This document shows, piece by piece, positions 23,831 through 31,825 of a stretch of 41,792 nucleotides of DNA; position 1 is the stretch's first letter, and each line of letters opens with the position of its first letter. The notes under the pieces are model-generated. The model had not been told where the DNA came from. It saw nothing but the letters and a program-made list of their open reading frames with translations, and did not search any database. The position numbers were made by a program, and so were the translations under genes. The stretch is from a virus, in the IMG/VR virus record IMGVR_UViG_3300013137_000005, positions 1 to 41,792 of that record; one strand, given 5' to 3'.

Positions 23831-24245
23831 CCGGCTGCGTCACCGGCAGTTTCTTCGATCCGAAACCCAGGGCGAACACGCAGGCGTAGTCGTTCCCGCC
23901 CGCCGGCCCGCTGGCCTTCAGCGTCACATAGCGGAAACTGTTCGTCCGGTCCAACGCATCGGCGCGCACCGTGATCGTCAGCCACTTGTTGTCGTCCGTG
24001 GCGGCCACTACCTGCGACGCGTCCGAAACCGCCTTGATCGAGCCGGTGGCGGTCGCACTCGTATCCTGGTACACGGCGAATGTCGTCTCCGTGTCCAGGG
24101 TTCCCATGCCGACCAGGAAAACTAGCTTGTCCAGGCCCGCCATATCCACGAACGAGCCGGACGCCGGCAGGTAGTCCCCATCGGAGAGGGCCGTCAGGAA
24201 GCTGTTTGCCTTCAGCACGTAGACGTTCTTATCGATCTGGTTCAT
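23808..24245 (-). CDS. Capsid-associated protein, probable head decoration
   Basis: A 145-residue beta-rich protein immediately after the major capsid gene (KANSFLTALSDGDYLPASGS, then DKLVFLVGMGTLDTETTFAV and DRTNSFRYVTLKASGPAGG). Size, position and composition suit a head decoration or cement protein, but no family is certain. GGAGG upstream of ATG 24245 gives a strong start, which follows a GC hairpin. Separate strong initiation and flanking hairpins suggest high, tuned expression, as expected for an abundant virion protein. Confidence 0.65.
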   Translation of the reverse strand: MNQIDKNVYVLKANSFLTALSDGDYLPASGSFVDMAGLDKLVFLVGMGTLDTETTFAVYQDTSATATGSIKAVSDASQVVAATDDNKWLTITVRADALDRTNSFRYVTLKASGPAGGNDYACVFALGFGSKKLPVTQPANYAYAV

Positions 24246-24258
24246 CGTTACCTCCGTA

Positions 24259-24279
24259 GGGGCGGGGTCCGCCCGCCCC
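24259..24279. terminator. GC-rich hairpin after the capsid gene
   Basis: GGGGCGGG (24259-24266) and CCCGCCCC (24272-24279) form a perfect 8-bp stem with a 5-base loop between the capsid stop (24306) and the next start (24245). There is no U-tract. It may attenuate transcription or protect the capsid mRNA 3' end. Confidence 0.6.
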
Positions 24280-24305
24280 CCAATCCCTACTCCCTAGCCC
24301 CCGTG

Positions 24306-25505
24306 CTACGCCAACTTCACGCGCACGAACGCCTCGGCCAGCACCGGCATCCCGTCGCATTCCAGGCGGCTGATGTACGCCACCTGGTTCGTCGCCGCGA
24401 ACAGTTCCACCAACCGCTGCAACTGCATGTCGAGCGCATCGGCGATCCAGTAGTAGCTGAAATCGCCCAGGATGCCGACGTACAGGCCCGTGGTGAACGT
24501 GTTCGGCATGTACTCGCTGGCGTAGTACGGGAACCCCAGCAGCCGGTCCGGTTCCCCGACCGTCAGGCCGGGCGACCAGATGTAGACGCCCCCGCCGTCC
24601 TTCAGCTTGGCGATCTGCTTGATCCCGTCCCGGTGGAACAACCACTTGGCCTTCGGCCAGTAGGCCGCCTTCAGCGTGTACTTCACATTGATCAGCCCAT
24701 CGGCGGTCATCTCTGTCGCAGCCATGTCCGTCGAAACGTCCCGGCTGGTCGAAATGCCCATGTTGCTGGCGACCATCACGCCCAACGGCCGCCCCACGCC
24801 GTCGCCGTTGAGGAAGTTGTTCTCCTGCGCGACCGCGTTTTTGTAGGCGAGCCGGGTCTGCACCAGCGTCTCGATGTCCGCCATCTGCCGGATCAGCTTG
24901 TTGCTCAGCTTGATGTATTTGGCGAGCGGGTTGGGTTTCAACTCGCGCCGCCCGAACGCCAGGCTGCTGTCCTCCGAGCCGATGAGCAGTTCGCTCGTCC
25001 ACGTCGGATCCGCCACATCGGTGTCCAGGCTCGGCGCGCCCAGGCTGTCCGCCGTCTCGTTCATGAAGCGAGTCGCCCATTGCCGGATGAACACCTGGTT
25101 GTCCACCGCCTGGATCATGTTGCGCACGAAATACTGCGGCGCCACCAGGAAGCCGCCCGCGGTGTCGGTGCCCACGCTCAGCGCACGCTGTTCCTCGCGG
25201 GTCAGCCCCTCGCGCCCGTTGCGCAGGAACCCCCGCCAGGCCGCCCGCCGTTCGTCCGGCGCCTGCTCGCTGCGCTCATCCGGCTGTTCCGCCGTCCGTT
25301 GCGCCAGCGCCGTGCGCTCAGCCGCCTCGATCTGCTCCTGCCGTTCGATCTGCCGGCCGAGCTTGTCGATCTCGCCCATCAGCGCCGTCCACTGGGTTTC
25401 ATCCTCGGCGCCCCATTCGCGCTTCTCCGCCTCCGGGCGAGCGTGCAGCGCCTTCGCCTGCTCCCACAAATTCGCCCGCTTCTGGCGCAATTCGATGCTC
25501 GTCAT
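24306..25505 (-). CDS. HK97-fold major capsid protein
   Basis: A 399-residue protein. Residues 1-105 are a charged coiled-coil delta domain (QKRANLWEQAKALHARPEAE) expected to be removed by the prohead protease. The mature fold begins near SVGTDTAGGFLVAPQYFVRN (about 110-129). Typical HK97 core signatures follow: AVAQENNFLNGDGVGRPLG (about 226-244) and KWLFHRDGIKQIAKLKD, then GFPYYASEYMP. It is preceded by protease and portal genes in the standard order. Only the HK97 family fits. Confidence 0.95.
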   Translation of the reverse strand: MTSIELRQKRANLWEQAKALHARPEAEKREWGAEDETQWTALMGEIDKLGRQIERQEQIEAAERTALAQRTAEQPDERSEQAPDERRAAWRGFLRNGREGLTREEQRALSVGTDTAGGFLVAPQYFVRNMIQAVDNQVFIRQWATRFMNETADSLGAPSLDTDVADPTWTSELLIGSEDSSLAFGRRELKPNPLAKYIKLSNKLIRQMADIETLVQTRLAYKNAVAQENNFLNGDGVGRPLGVMVASNMGISTSRDVSTDMAATEMTADGLINVKYTLKAAYWPKAKWLFHRDGIKQIAKLKDGGGVYIWSPGLTVGEPDRLLGFPYYASEYMPNTFTTGLYVGILGDFSYYWIADALDMQLQRLVELFAATNQVAYISRLECDGMPVLAEAFVRVKLA

Positions 25506-25506
25506 C

Positions 25507-26340
25507 TCACACCTCCAATTGTTTGCTCAGTAGTTCCAATATGCGCGCCCGCGTCGCCGGCGAGTGGTAGCGCAACTGTGCGACCCCTCGGTCGCCCCGC
25601 CCCGGCTCGTCGCCCTGCCCGTCCGAGTGGCCGGCATGATTGCCGCCGACCGGCTCGGCCGCCCAGGCCCGCAAAATCGTCATAGCCGCCCCGATCGCCT
25701 GCCGTTCATCCGCGGCCAACGGATACCCGTGCTCAGCCAACCGGATCAGCCGAAACGCTTGTCCGATCACGCCCATATTCCCGTCCCGCTCGCCGTGCTG
25801 CGGGTCATCGAACCGGGCGCTCACGCTCGTCTGCTCAAACGCCGGGAATGTCACCGGCCCCACGTCGAACAGCCGCGCCTCGATGATCGTCCGTTTCGCC
25901 AGGTCGCCCCGTTTCTGGGGACGCTCCCATTTTTCCTGAACCACCTGAAATTTGATCGACTGCCCGGTCACGTCGCCCCGTTGCACCGCGTCCAGCACCG
26001 GCCGGCCCCAGGCGTTATCCGGCGGGCGGATCACGTTGCGCAGCCCGGTGCCATCCTCCGTCAGTTCCAGCGTGCCCGCCCGGTTGCGCCCCAGAACGAT
26101 GTTCGGATCGTGATTGAACAGCGCCCGGATGTCCGCCTCCCCGATGGTTTTGGCATAGGCGCCCGGCGCCACGCACTCCAGCCAGGCTTCGCCCCACCAA
26201 TCCTGGATCGTCGTCCACTGGTTGAACACCGCGGCATACCCGGCTAACTCCGTTGGCTGCCCATCGGCCCCGGCCCGTACCTCCACCAGGGCGATGTCCG
26301 CGCTCAGGAAGCGCCGCTCAGTCTCCCGTCGTTTGCTCAT
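25507..26340 (-). CDS. HK97-type prohead maturation protease
   Basis: A 277-residue serine protease of the prohead (U35/S78-like) family: ELAGYAAVFNQWTTI, then VAPGAYAKTI and ALFNHDPNIVLGRNRAGTLE (the His of FNHD is catalytic). RGDVTGQSIKFQV follows (the Ser in GQSI is the expected nucleophile), then DVGPVTFPAFEQTSV. It cleaves the capsid delta domain and itself. ATG 26340 is preferred because GAGGATGG lies 9 bases upstream; the frame could extend to 26385. The C-terminal 90 residues, after the catalytic domain, are Arg/Ala-rich and may act as a scaffold. It overlaps the portal stop by about 23 bp. Confidence 0.92.
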   Translation of the reverse strand: MSKRRETERRFLSADIALVEVRAGADGQPTELAGYAAVFNQWTTIQDWWGEAWLECVAPGAYAKTIGEADIRALFNHDPNIVLGRNRAGTLELTEDGTGLRNVIRPPDNAWGRPVLDAVQRGDVTGQSIKFQVVQEKWERPQKRGDLAKRTIIEARLFDVGPVTFPAFEQTSVSARFDDPQHGERDGNMGVIGQAFRLIRLAEHGYPLAADERQAIGAAMTILRAWAAEPVGGNHAGHSDGQGDEPGRGDRGVAQLRYHSPATRARILELLSKQLEV

Positions 26341-27652
26341 CTTGCCCATCCTCGGCATTCCCATTTTGGGAACTATCGCTCGCATCGGTATTCCCGTTTG
26401 GGGAATCCGGTTCGCTGCCCAGCGGCGCCATATTCAGCGGTTGGAGATAGGTGTCGCCACCCTCCACCGGGTTCATCTCCATCATCTCCCGGATCTCGTT
26501 GACGCTGAACCAGCCGCCATTCCGCCCGGCCGTAAATGACGCATTCTGGGCCGCCGTATCGCCCCGCAACAATGCCGCCACCCGGAAGCGCAGTTTCAGT
26601 GCCTTGCGCTCGGCCGGCGTCATCAGATCCCGCCGCGCCGCTTGGCTCATAAATTCCAGGTACGGCAGCAGCGAGTAGGTCACAAACCCGATGGATTGCT
26701 GCTCGATCCCGGTCCCCCAGGACGTGCTTTTGCTGACGATCCCGATCATGTGCGGCGGCACCCGATAAATCTGGCACATCTGTTCTTCGGTGAACTGCAT
26801 GGCCTGGATGAACTGCGCATCCTGCGGCGGCACCCCGGTCTGCTGCCACTCCATGCCCTCCTCTAGGACGGCCACCCGATGCGCATTGTCCAACCCTCGG
26901 TGTGCGCTCTCCCAAGAATCTTTGAGGCGTTTGGCTGAGGTTTCGGTGAGTTTACCGGGGTGCTTCAGCAGACCGCCCGGCCGGCTGTCGTTGCCGAAAA
27001 AACGTCCGCCGTATTCCTCGATCGCCAGCGCCCGCGCGATGCTCTCACGCATCAGCGCAACGGGGCTTTTGCCGAGCCACGGATCGGTGCCCCAACCCCG
27101 GATATGCCACATCTGCCAGCGGCTCAGCCCCCGGCGTTCGCCGTTGGGCAGCGTCACAATGTATTCCCGCTGCCCCTGGTAGCTGTTCGTTGGCGGGATC
27201 ACCTCGACCCGATTCGCCGGCAACGGCCAGGCTGCCCGGCGGCGCCCCGCGCCGTCGTATTCGATCTCGAAATAGGCGTTGCCCCACAAACACAGCGCGA
27301 CCCCCGTGAGCATCTTCATTTCAGCCGGAGTTAGCTCCGGGTTCGGCATATCGTGGAGCAGGGTATACACGGGCGAATCGGTGGCCGGCGACCAGCCCTC
27401 CTGGTCGGATCCCCGGAACGCCGCCCAGGGCAACGTGCTCATTTGCTCAGACAGCAGGCGCACACAGGAGAGGAGCGTCACCTGCGACAGCGCACCCTCG
27501 GGCGTTAGCCAGCGGCCCGTGACAGTGCTCGCCCCATCGCCGCCGGCCAGCATCGCCGCCAGCGTCTCCTGCGACACCGGCAGACTGCTCGCCCGCTGTT
27601 CATCGTCACTGCGCGCCGCCCGCACGCCAAGCGCCTGCCCGATCCAGCTCAT
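26318..27652 (-). CDS. Portal protein
   Basis: A 444-residue HK97-type portal. Evidence: LLSCVRLLSEQMSTLPWAAF (about 60-79), ALCLWGNAYFEIEYD, and FGNDSRPGGLLKHPGKL. Next come EEQMCQIYRVPPHMIG and FVTYSLLPYLEFMSQA, all standard for the family that forms the 12-subunit DNA entry ring. ATG 27652 overlaps the stop of the tiny membrane protein (ATGA). The last 30 residues are acidic, with a tandem near-repeat (PNGNTD, QNGNAED). Confidence 0.94.
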   Translation of the reverse strand: MSWIGQALGVRAARSDDEQRASSLPVSQETLAAMLAGGDGASTVTGRWLTPEGALSQVTLLSCVRLLSEQMSTLPWAAFRGSDQEGWSPATDSPVYTLLHDMPNPELTPAEMKMLTGVALCLWGNAYFEIEYDGAGRRRAAWPLPANRVEVIPPTNSYQGQREYIVTLPNGERRGLSRWQMWHIRGWGTDPWLGKSPVALMRESIARALAIEEYGGRFFGNDSRPGGLLKHPGKLTETSAKRLKDSWESAHRGLDNAHRVAVLEEGMEWQQTGVPPQDAQFIQAMQFTEEQMCQIYRVPPHMIGIVSKSTSWGTGIEQQSIGFVTYSLLPYLEFMSQAARRDLMTPAERKALKLRFRVAALLRGDTAAQNASFTAGRNGGWFSVNEIREMMEMNPVEGGDTYLQPLNMAPLGSEPDSPNGNTDASDSSQNGNAEDGQDEQTTGD

Positions 27653-27801
27653 GCGCCCCTCACCATCCCTGCCACGCCGCCGGCCAGCAGCAGCGCCCCG
27701 CAGACGATCAACGCCAGCCGCCAATCAAACGCTGCGATCCCCCCGGCCAGCAGCGCCAGCCCCAGGACGATCAACACGTCGGAAAGCGTGATTTTCTTCA
27801 C
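27649..27801 (-). CDS. Tiny two-helix membrane protein between terminase and portal
   Basis: A 50-residue protein too short to be picked up by routine gene lists. It starts at GTG 27801, whose last bases overlap the terminase stop (GTGA), and ends in an ATGA junction with the portal start. It has two hydrophobic helices (DVLIVLGLALLAGGIAAF, about 8-25, and LALIVCGALLLAGGVAGMV, about 29-47) separated by a short WR turn. The double overlap strongly supports its being translated. Small membrane proteins at this position occur in other siphoviruses; a role in lysis, packaging at the membrane or exclusion is possible. Confidence 0.8.
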   Translation of the reverse strand: MKKITLSDVLIVLGLALLAGGIAAFDWRLALIVCGALLLAGGVAGMVRGA

Positions 27802-29480
27802 AGCGAGATGATCCCCCGCTCCTCGTACACTGACGGCCCGTTCTCGTTGCGCTCCCAGCGATCCAACGCCATCGCCGTCGCCACGATGCCGTCAATCCGG
27901 CCCTGTGATTGCGCCTTGTCCGGCTTCAGGTTGCCTGCCGGGTCCTGGCGCACCGCCACGTTGCCCGCCATCCAGCGCAGCACCGGATGATTGCCGTGAT
28001 TCAGTTGCTTGCTCAGCAGCAGCCGCTCGAACGTCTTCATCGGGGCCGCCATGCTCAAAAACCCCTGCCCCATCCCGATCACGTTCAGCCCCTCGTCGGC
28101 GAGTTCGATGCTCAGGCCATAGCCCTGGAACAGCCGGTCTACGTTCAGATCCACGATGCGGAACCGGCTCGCATCCTCCAGGATTTTGGCCTTGATATAC
28201 TGATAGTCGATGGCATCGCCCGGCGTCGTCTCCAGGAAGCCCGCCCGCGCCCACGCCTGATACTGTTCGGCGTAGCGGTTATCGCGATCCAGCACCCGCG
28301 CCTCCGGGCACCAGAACCGGCACCACAAATCCAGCACGCCGCTGCCGTCATCTCTCGGAAACGCCACCACCCAGGCCGACAGGTCACTGACCGCCGATAG
28401 GTCGAGGCCGCCGTAACCGGCCCGCCCCGCCAAATCCTCCGCTTTCACCCCACGGGTGAAATTGGCGTCCCACAAATCAAGATCGATCCAGCGGTCACTT
28501 TGCTGCGTCCACTCGTTCAGGTGCAAGCGGCGAAATCCGTTTTGCGCCGCCGGCATGTGCCGGGCTTTTTCGGCCTTGCGCTGGAGGTCATCCAGCTTGA
28601 CCGACACGCCCAGGTTCGGGTTGGCCTTCGCCCAGGTGCGTTCATCCTGCCAGTCGTCGCCATCGTCGATCTCCGCGATGTAGGCGAACCAGGCGTCGTC
28701 TCTGACCGTCCCCCGCAGCACATCCCGGCTATACTGGTAGTGCTGGTAGCAGATGCTCTCCCGGTCGAAGCCCGCCGTCGTGATCTCGAACGTGAGCGGC
28801 TGCCGCCGGGCGCCGGTCGCCGTATCCAGCACATCCACCACGGCGCTGGTGCGATGGGCGTGCAGCTCGTCGATGATCGCCCCGTGGATGTTCAGGCCGT
28901 CCATCGTATCGGCGTCGGCGCCCAACGGTTGAAACTTGCTCGCCGTGGCCGACACGCTCAGCGTGTCCGAGCTGCGCCAGTGTTCTACCATGCTCGCCAG
29001 CGCCGGCGATGCCCGGCTCATCCTGACCGCCTCATCCCATGTGATCTTGGCCTGGTCGCGCTTGGTTGCGGCGCTATAGATTTCCGCCCCCGGCTCGCCG
29101 TCCACGGTCAGCAGGTACAAACCCAGGCCGGCGGATATGGTGCTCTTGCCGTTCTTACGCGGAACCATCACGAACGCCGTGCGGAAGCGGCGCAACCCAT
29201 CGGCCCGTTTCCACCCGAACAGCGACCACACGATGAACTGCTGCCAGGGCGCCAGCTCGAACGCCTTGCCCGCCCATTCGCCCTTGCTATGTTTCAGCAG
29301 CCCGAAAAACTGCGCCGCGTACTCGGCTGCCTGCCTGTCAAAGTGCAATCCGCGTGCCCGGCCGTCCTGGAGATCGTCCAGATGCCGTTGCACCGCGGCC
29401 CGGATCATCTGCGAGGCGGGCACGGTGCCATCCAACACGCCCCGGCAATACGCCACCACCGGATGCCGGGCCGCCATCAC
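27798..29480 (-). CDS. Terminase large subunit
   Basis: A 560-residue ATP-driven DNA packaging motor. The ATPase domain has the Walker A variant VPRKNGKS (residues 106-113) and Walker B AIIDE (201-205). The C-terminal nuclease domain shows GGLDLSAVSDLSAWVVAFP (about residues 350-370) with the first metal-binding Asp. The family is the HK97/P27-partner type. The start is GTG 29480 (GTGA overlap with the small-subunit stop) or the adjacent ATG 29477. It forms one packaging unit with the gene before it. Confidence 0.95.
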   Translation of the reverse strand: MMAARHPVVAYCRGVLDGTVPASQMIRAAVQRHLDDLQDGRARGLHFDRQAAEYAAQFFGLLKHSKGEWAGKAFELAPWQQFIVWSLFGWKRADGLRRFRTAFVMVPRKNGKSTISAGLGLYLLTVDGEPGAEIYSAATKRDQAKITWDEAVRMSRASPALASMVEHWRSSDTLSVSATASKFQPLGADADTMDGLNIHGAIIDELHAHRTSAVVDVLDTATGARRQPLTFEITTAGFDRESICYQHYQYSRDVLRGTVRDDAWFAYIAEIDDGDDWQDERTWAKANPNLGVSVKLDDLQRKAEKARHMPAAQNGFRRLHLNEWTQQSDRWIDLDLWDANFTRGVKAEDLAGRAGYGGLDLSAVSDLSAWVVAFPRDDGSGVLDLWCRFWCPEARVLDRDNRYAEQYQAWARAGFLETTPGDAIDYQYIKAKILEDASRFRIVDLNVDRLFQGYGLSIELADEGLNVIGMGQGFLSMAAPMKTFERLLLSKQLNHGNHPVLRWMAGNVAVRQDPAGNLKPDKAQSQGRIDGIVATAMALDRWERNENGPSVYEERGIISL

Positions 29481-29980
29481 TCAAACTCCCGCAGGGGATC
29501 ATCCTCCTGAACCTGCGCGCGCTCCGCAGCCATGCGAAACAGTTCATCGGCCAGGGAAGGTTGTTCCTCCGTCGGCGCATGGATCTTCGAGCGGGAGGCC
29601 GGCGTCATGCCGAACTCGGTCAGCCAGCTCCGCAGCGCCGTCGAGTTGTCCCGCAGGATTTGCGTCAGCGGGTTTTTCTTCAGGCCGTCCCGCCCCTCGA
29701 CGGTCAGATCCTCATCATGCAACTGGTGCGCCGCCCGGATCGCCACCTCGTAGTGCTCGGCGGCCATCTCCAGCGCCGGTTCGTCCACCTGCGTCAACAC
29801 GCCCAACGCAGCCAGCGCCGGCGCGTACTTGTGCCAGAAACGCGACCCCTCCAGCCCCAAACCGCGCGGTGCGCGTGCCATCGAGGGCGCCGGCTGCGGC
29901 TCGCTGCCGTTCAGCGGCCGGTGGCCGGGGTTCCCCTGCAAATCCTTGACTGCCGTCGGTTTCGGTCGTCTTCCTGCCAT
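29477..29980 (-). CDS. Terminase small subunit (P27 family)
   Basis: A 167-residue protein beginning with the P27-type signature GRRPKPTAVKDLQGNPGHRP. It continues with FWHKYAPALAALGVLTQVDE, then LKKNPLTQILRDNSTALRSW and LTEFGMTPASRSKI, the latter two being highly characteristic of the family. It recognises phage DNA for packaging and loads it onto the large subunit. The start ATG (29978-29980) lies 84 bp after the HNH gene; the gap holds nothing I can name. Confidence 0.93.
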   Translation of the reverse strand: MAGRRPKPTAVKDLQGNPGHRPLNGSEPQPAPSMARAPRGLGLEGSRFWHKYAPALAALGVLTQVDEPALEMAAEHYEVAIRAAHQLHDEDLTVEGRDGLKKNPLTQILRDNSTALRSWLTEFGMTPASRSKIHAPTEEQPSLADELFRMAAERAQVQEDDPLREFE

Positions 29981-30063
29981 TATGTCTATCTATCGTTATG
30001 GTAAGTTGGCTTTTCGGGCCATTTCGCGGGCGTATGAGCTTGGTGCACAGGCCACGGTATACG

Positions 30064-30423
30064 TCACGAACTTGCAGACTTTTGACCCGCCCTACCCCAT
30101 CCGCCATCAATCGTCGCGGTTTTTCTCGAATGACACGCCTGACATAGCGCCTGTAGGTTGCTCGCATCGTGATCGCCGCCCAGCGCCAGCGGGATCATGT
30201 GATCCACCTGCGTTGCTGGCGCGCCACACATCACGCAGCCCGGATTATGTTTCAGGTACAGCGCCCGGATGCGCTGCCATGAACGGTCATAGCCCCGCGC
30301 CGACGGGCTGGGCCGGGCATCCTGTTGTCTCGCCACCTGATGCCGCTGACACCGGCTGCTGCCCTGCAACGCAATCGCCGGGCATCCCGGCTGGCTGCAC
30401 GGTCGATTCGGCAACTTCGGCAT
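30064..30423 (-). CDS. HNH endonuclease
   Basis: A 119-residue nuclease. The N-terminus (PKLPNRPCSQPGCPAIAL) is the common start of phage HNH proteins next to terminases. The body carries paired zinc cysteines (CVMCG, CQACH) and the catalytic core VDHMIPLALGGDHDASNLQA, with His in DHM and Asn/His downstream (SNLQALCQACHSRKT). In HK97-like phages the neighbouring HNH nuclease works with terminase during packaging. The ATG at 30423 is chosen from the family start; the frame is open to 30495. Confidence 0.93.
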   Translation of the reverse strand: MPKLPNRPCSQPGCPAIALQGSSRCQRHQVARQQDARPSPSARGYDRSWQRIRALYLKHNPGCVMCGAPATQVDHMIPLALGGDHDASNLQALCQACHSRKTATIDGGWGRAGQKSASS

Positions 30424-30517
30424 GATCATCTTTCCGTTTGCGGCTGCCGCGCGGATGGCACGCCTGACAGCACAGTCCTCGATACGTCTGTCCACACACG
30501 CGGCAGATGCGCGCCAT
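30287..30517 (-). CDS. Small zinc-ribbon protein overlapping the HNH gene
   Basis: A 76-residue frame starting in a TGATG overlap with the preceding membrane-protein stop (ATG 30515-30517). Only the first 30 residues look constrained (ARICRVCGQTYRGLCCQACH, two cysteine pairs as in a zinc ribbon). The last 45 residues lie in another frame over the start of the HNH gene and are low-complexity. It may be a genuine small protein with an unconstrained tail. Moderate to low certainty. Confidence 0.4.
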   Translation of the reverse strand: MARICRVCGQTYRGLCCQACHPRGSRKRKDDHAEVAESTVQPAGMPGDCVAGQQPVSAASGGETTGCPAQPVGAGL

Positions 30518-30795
30518 CACACGCCCTTCCGGTTGTGCCACACGTCCCACCAATACTGCCCGATCATCGCGGCCAGGGAGATACCATAGCCGATGAACCC
30601 GGCGCGGGTGATCGTCGCGTACTGTCCATGCTCGGTCACGCCCGCTGTGCCCAGTGCCAACATGCAGAAAGCTAGGGCCAGGGACAGGCTGCTCAGGCAC
30701 ATGGCCCACCGGCTGCAAATCATGCGCCGCCCGAACAGGGAGAGGATCGCCACATAGACCAGGGCCGCGCAGAGCACCGCATAGATCAACGGCAT
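30517..30795 (-). CDS. Three-helix membrane protein, holin-like
   Basis: A 92-residue protein with three predicted membrane helices (LIYAVLCAALVYVAILSLFG; WAMCLSSLSLALAFCMLALG; FIGYGISLAAMIGQYWWDV) and a short basic C-terminus (WHNRKG). Size and three-helix topology are holin-like, but many phage membrane proteins share them. ATG 30795 is preferred because GGGAG lies 7 bases upstream; the frame begins at 30810. It directly follows the CHAT-like protein gene, which is itself membrane-anchored, so the two may function together. Confidence 0.65.
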   Translation of the reverse strand: MPLIYAVLCAALVYVAILSLFGRRMICSRWAMCLSSLSLALAFCMLALGTAGVTEHGQYATITRAGFIGYGISLAAMIGQYWWDVWHNRKGV

Positions 30796-30796
30796 G

Positions 30797-31558
30797 TCAG
30801 GCTCCCGCATTTACCAGTAAATAGATGATCGCCAATGACACGAGCAGCCCGAACAGCAGCATGACCCAGGTCGGCACGGCGACGGGTGGCTTGACGATGC
30901 TCTCGATCTTCTCCAGCCGTTTGTCGATGCTGTCCGTGCGCTGCTTCATCACCTCAACGTCGGTCGAGATTTTGGAAACATCCCGGCGCAATTCGTCCAT
31001 CGTTGTCTGCAACCGATCCTGCATGGTCGGCGCCGGAAAAACCCCGGCCTGTTGGGTGACTGTCATCTCGCGCTGCCTGTAGTTCCCCAGATAGACATAG
31101 AGCCGGTTTCCGCCGGGCTTGCTGCGCTCATAGGCGGCCCGTGCCTCGTGCAGGTTCGCCAGTTGCCGGGCGAACAAAACCCCGGTGCGCATGGCATCGG
31201 GGTCGGGGTTGGCGGCCACTGTGCAAATGACATCGGCCGGCGTTTCGTCGATGATGCGCTGACCCAGGCCGATTGATTGACAGGTGTTCAGGAAGCACCA
31301 GCGCGCGCCGCTGGCCGCCACGTACGCGACGACCGCCGCCTCGCTCAGTATTTCCGCGCTCAGCAGCACCCGGTCGCAGTCCGTATGCGTCGCGAACCAG
31401 ATGCCCTCGAACCCGCCCTCGGCGGCGGCGTCGCGCACCATCGCCTCGGAGACGACGCCCTGCACCAGCCGGCCGCCCAGGGCGTTGACCACCGCTGCGG
31501 CTTCCGTCGCAACGTTGGGCAGATCGGCTCGTGTCGGGGCAATCATCAGGACTGACAT
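30797..31558 (-). CDS. Membrane-anchored CHAT/caspase-like protein
   Basis: A 253-residue protein. Residues 1-160 have the alpha/beta caspase-like CHAT pattern. A His in GIWFATHTD (His58) is followed by VLLSAEILSE, then a Cys in CFLNTCQSIG (Cys93), then VICTVAANPDPDAMRTGVLF and the A..Y helix. His58 and Cys93 are in the right places for the catalytic dyad. Residues about 180-222 are coiled coil (LQTTMDELRRDVSKISTDVE), and 229-249 form one membrane helix (TWVMLLFGLLVSLAIIYLLV). The protease domain should face the cytoplasm. CHAT domains elsewhere act as proteases in cell-death and defence systems. Here it is the first full gene of the late operon. Possible roles: superinfection immunity, host takeover or lysis timing. 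Substrate unknown. Confidence 0.75.
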   Translation of the reverse strand: MSVLMIAPTRADLPNVATEAAAVVNALGGRLVQGVVSEAMVRDAAAEGGFEGIWFATHTDCDRVLLSAEILSEAAVVAYVAASGARWCFLNTCQSIGLGQRIIDETPADVICTVAANPDPDAMRTGVLFARQLANLHEARAAYERSKPGGNRLYVYLGNYRQREMTVTQQAGVFPAPTMQDRLQTTMDELRRDVSKISTDVEVMKQRTDSIDKRLEKIESIVKPPVAVPTWVMLLFGLLVSLAIIYLLVNAGA

Positions 31559-31581
31559 TCATCGGACGCCTTAAACGCAAA

Positions 31582-31629
31582 CGGCCCCTGAGACAGCAGA
31601 CTTTATCAAGCCGGCTATCTAAGGGGCCG
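31582..31629 (-). promoter_or_regulatory. Long leader hairpin upstream of the CHAT-like gene
   Basis: CGGCCCCTGAGACAGC (31582-31597) and GCTATCTAAGGGGCCG (31614-31629) form a 16-bp stem with one mismatch and one wobble pair around a 16-base loop. In the minus-strand transcript it lies between the leader ORF and the CHAT start and is followed by TTTGCGTTT. It could be an attenuator, anti-termination site or processing signal that sets late-operon read-through. Confidence 0.65.
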
Positions 31630-31684
31630 CCCATCGCACGTTTTTCCTAGATCGGGTTTTCCCGGCTAGGCATGTCCAGTTGGG

Positions 31685-31753
31685 AGACCGTACTGTCGTT
31701 CAATCCAATGCACGTTTGATCGAAAGACCGTATTTCTGTTCAATCCAACGCAC
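31685..31753. repeat. Two imperfect 29-bp direct repeats, 40-bp period
   Basis: The copies at 31685-31713 and 31725-31753 both run AGACCGTA, then variable bases, then GTTCAATCCAA(T/C)GCAC, with 24 of 29 positions identical. The 40-bp period is not a multiple of three, so the second copy is out of frame with the leader ORF. This may be a protein-binding repeat or a past partial duplication. Confidence 0.75.
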
Positions 31754-31819
31754 AATCATCAGCAAGGCGGAGCGCAGTATGAGCAGAAATTCTCTGAGGG
31801 TATCTTCGTCCGCCTGCAT
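31700..31819 (-). CDS. Putative leaderless leader peptide (39 residues)
   Basis: A 39-residue frame begins at ATG 31817-31819, about where transcription should start from the promoter at 31826-31854, so its mRNA would be leaderless. The peptide (ADEDTLREFLLILRSALLMI, then VRWIEQKYGLSIKRALD) has an acidic start, a hydrophobic amphipathic helix and a basic end. It ends because the 40-bp repeat shifts the frame; the second repeat copy would encode a similar WIERQYGL. It could be a true micro-protein or a regulatory leader of the late operon. No ribosome-binding site is present. Confidence 0.45.
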   Translation of the reverse strand: MQADEDTLREFLLILRSALLMIVRWIEQKYGLSIKRALD

Positions 31820-31825
31820 GGGCAA

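Noticed and set aside
24303-25685. 460-codon plus-strand frame opposite the capsid gene
   Set aside because: Shadow of the clearly identified major capsid gene; composition is Arg/Pro/His-rich and no motif is visible.
31685-31753. Possible minimal CRISPR repeat pair
   Set aside because: Only two imperfect copies with an 11-bp gap, partly coding, and no cas genes; it is an imperfect direct repeat.
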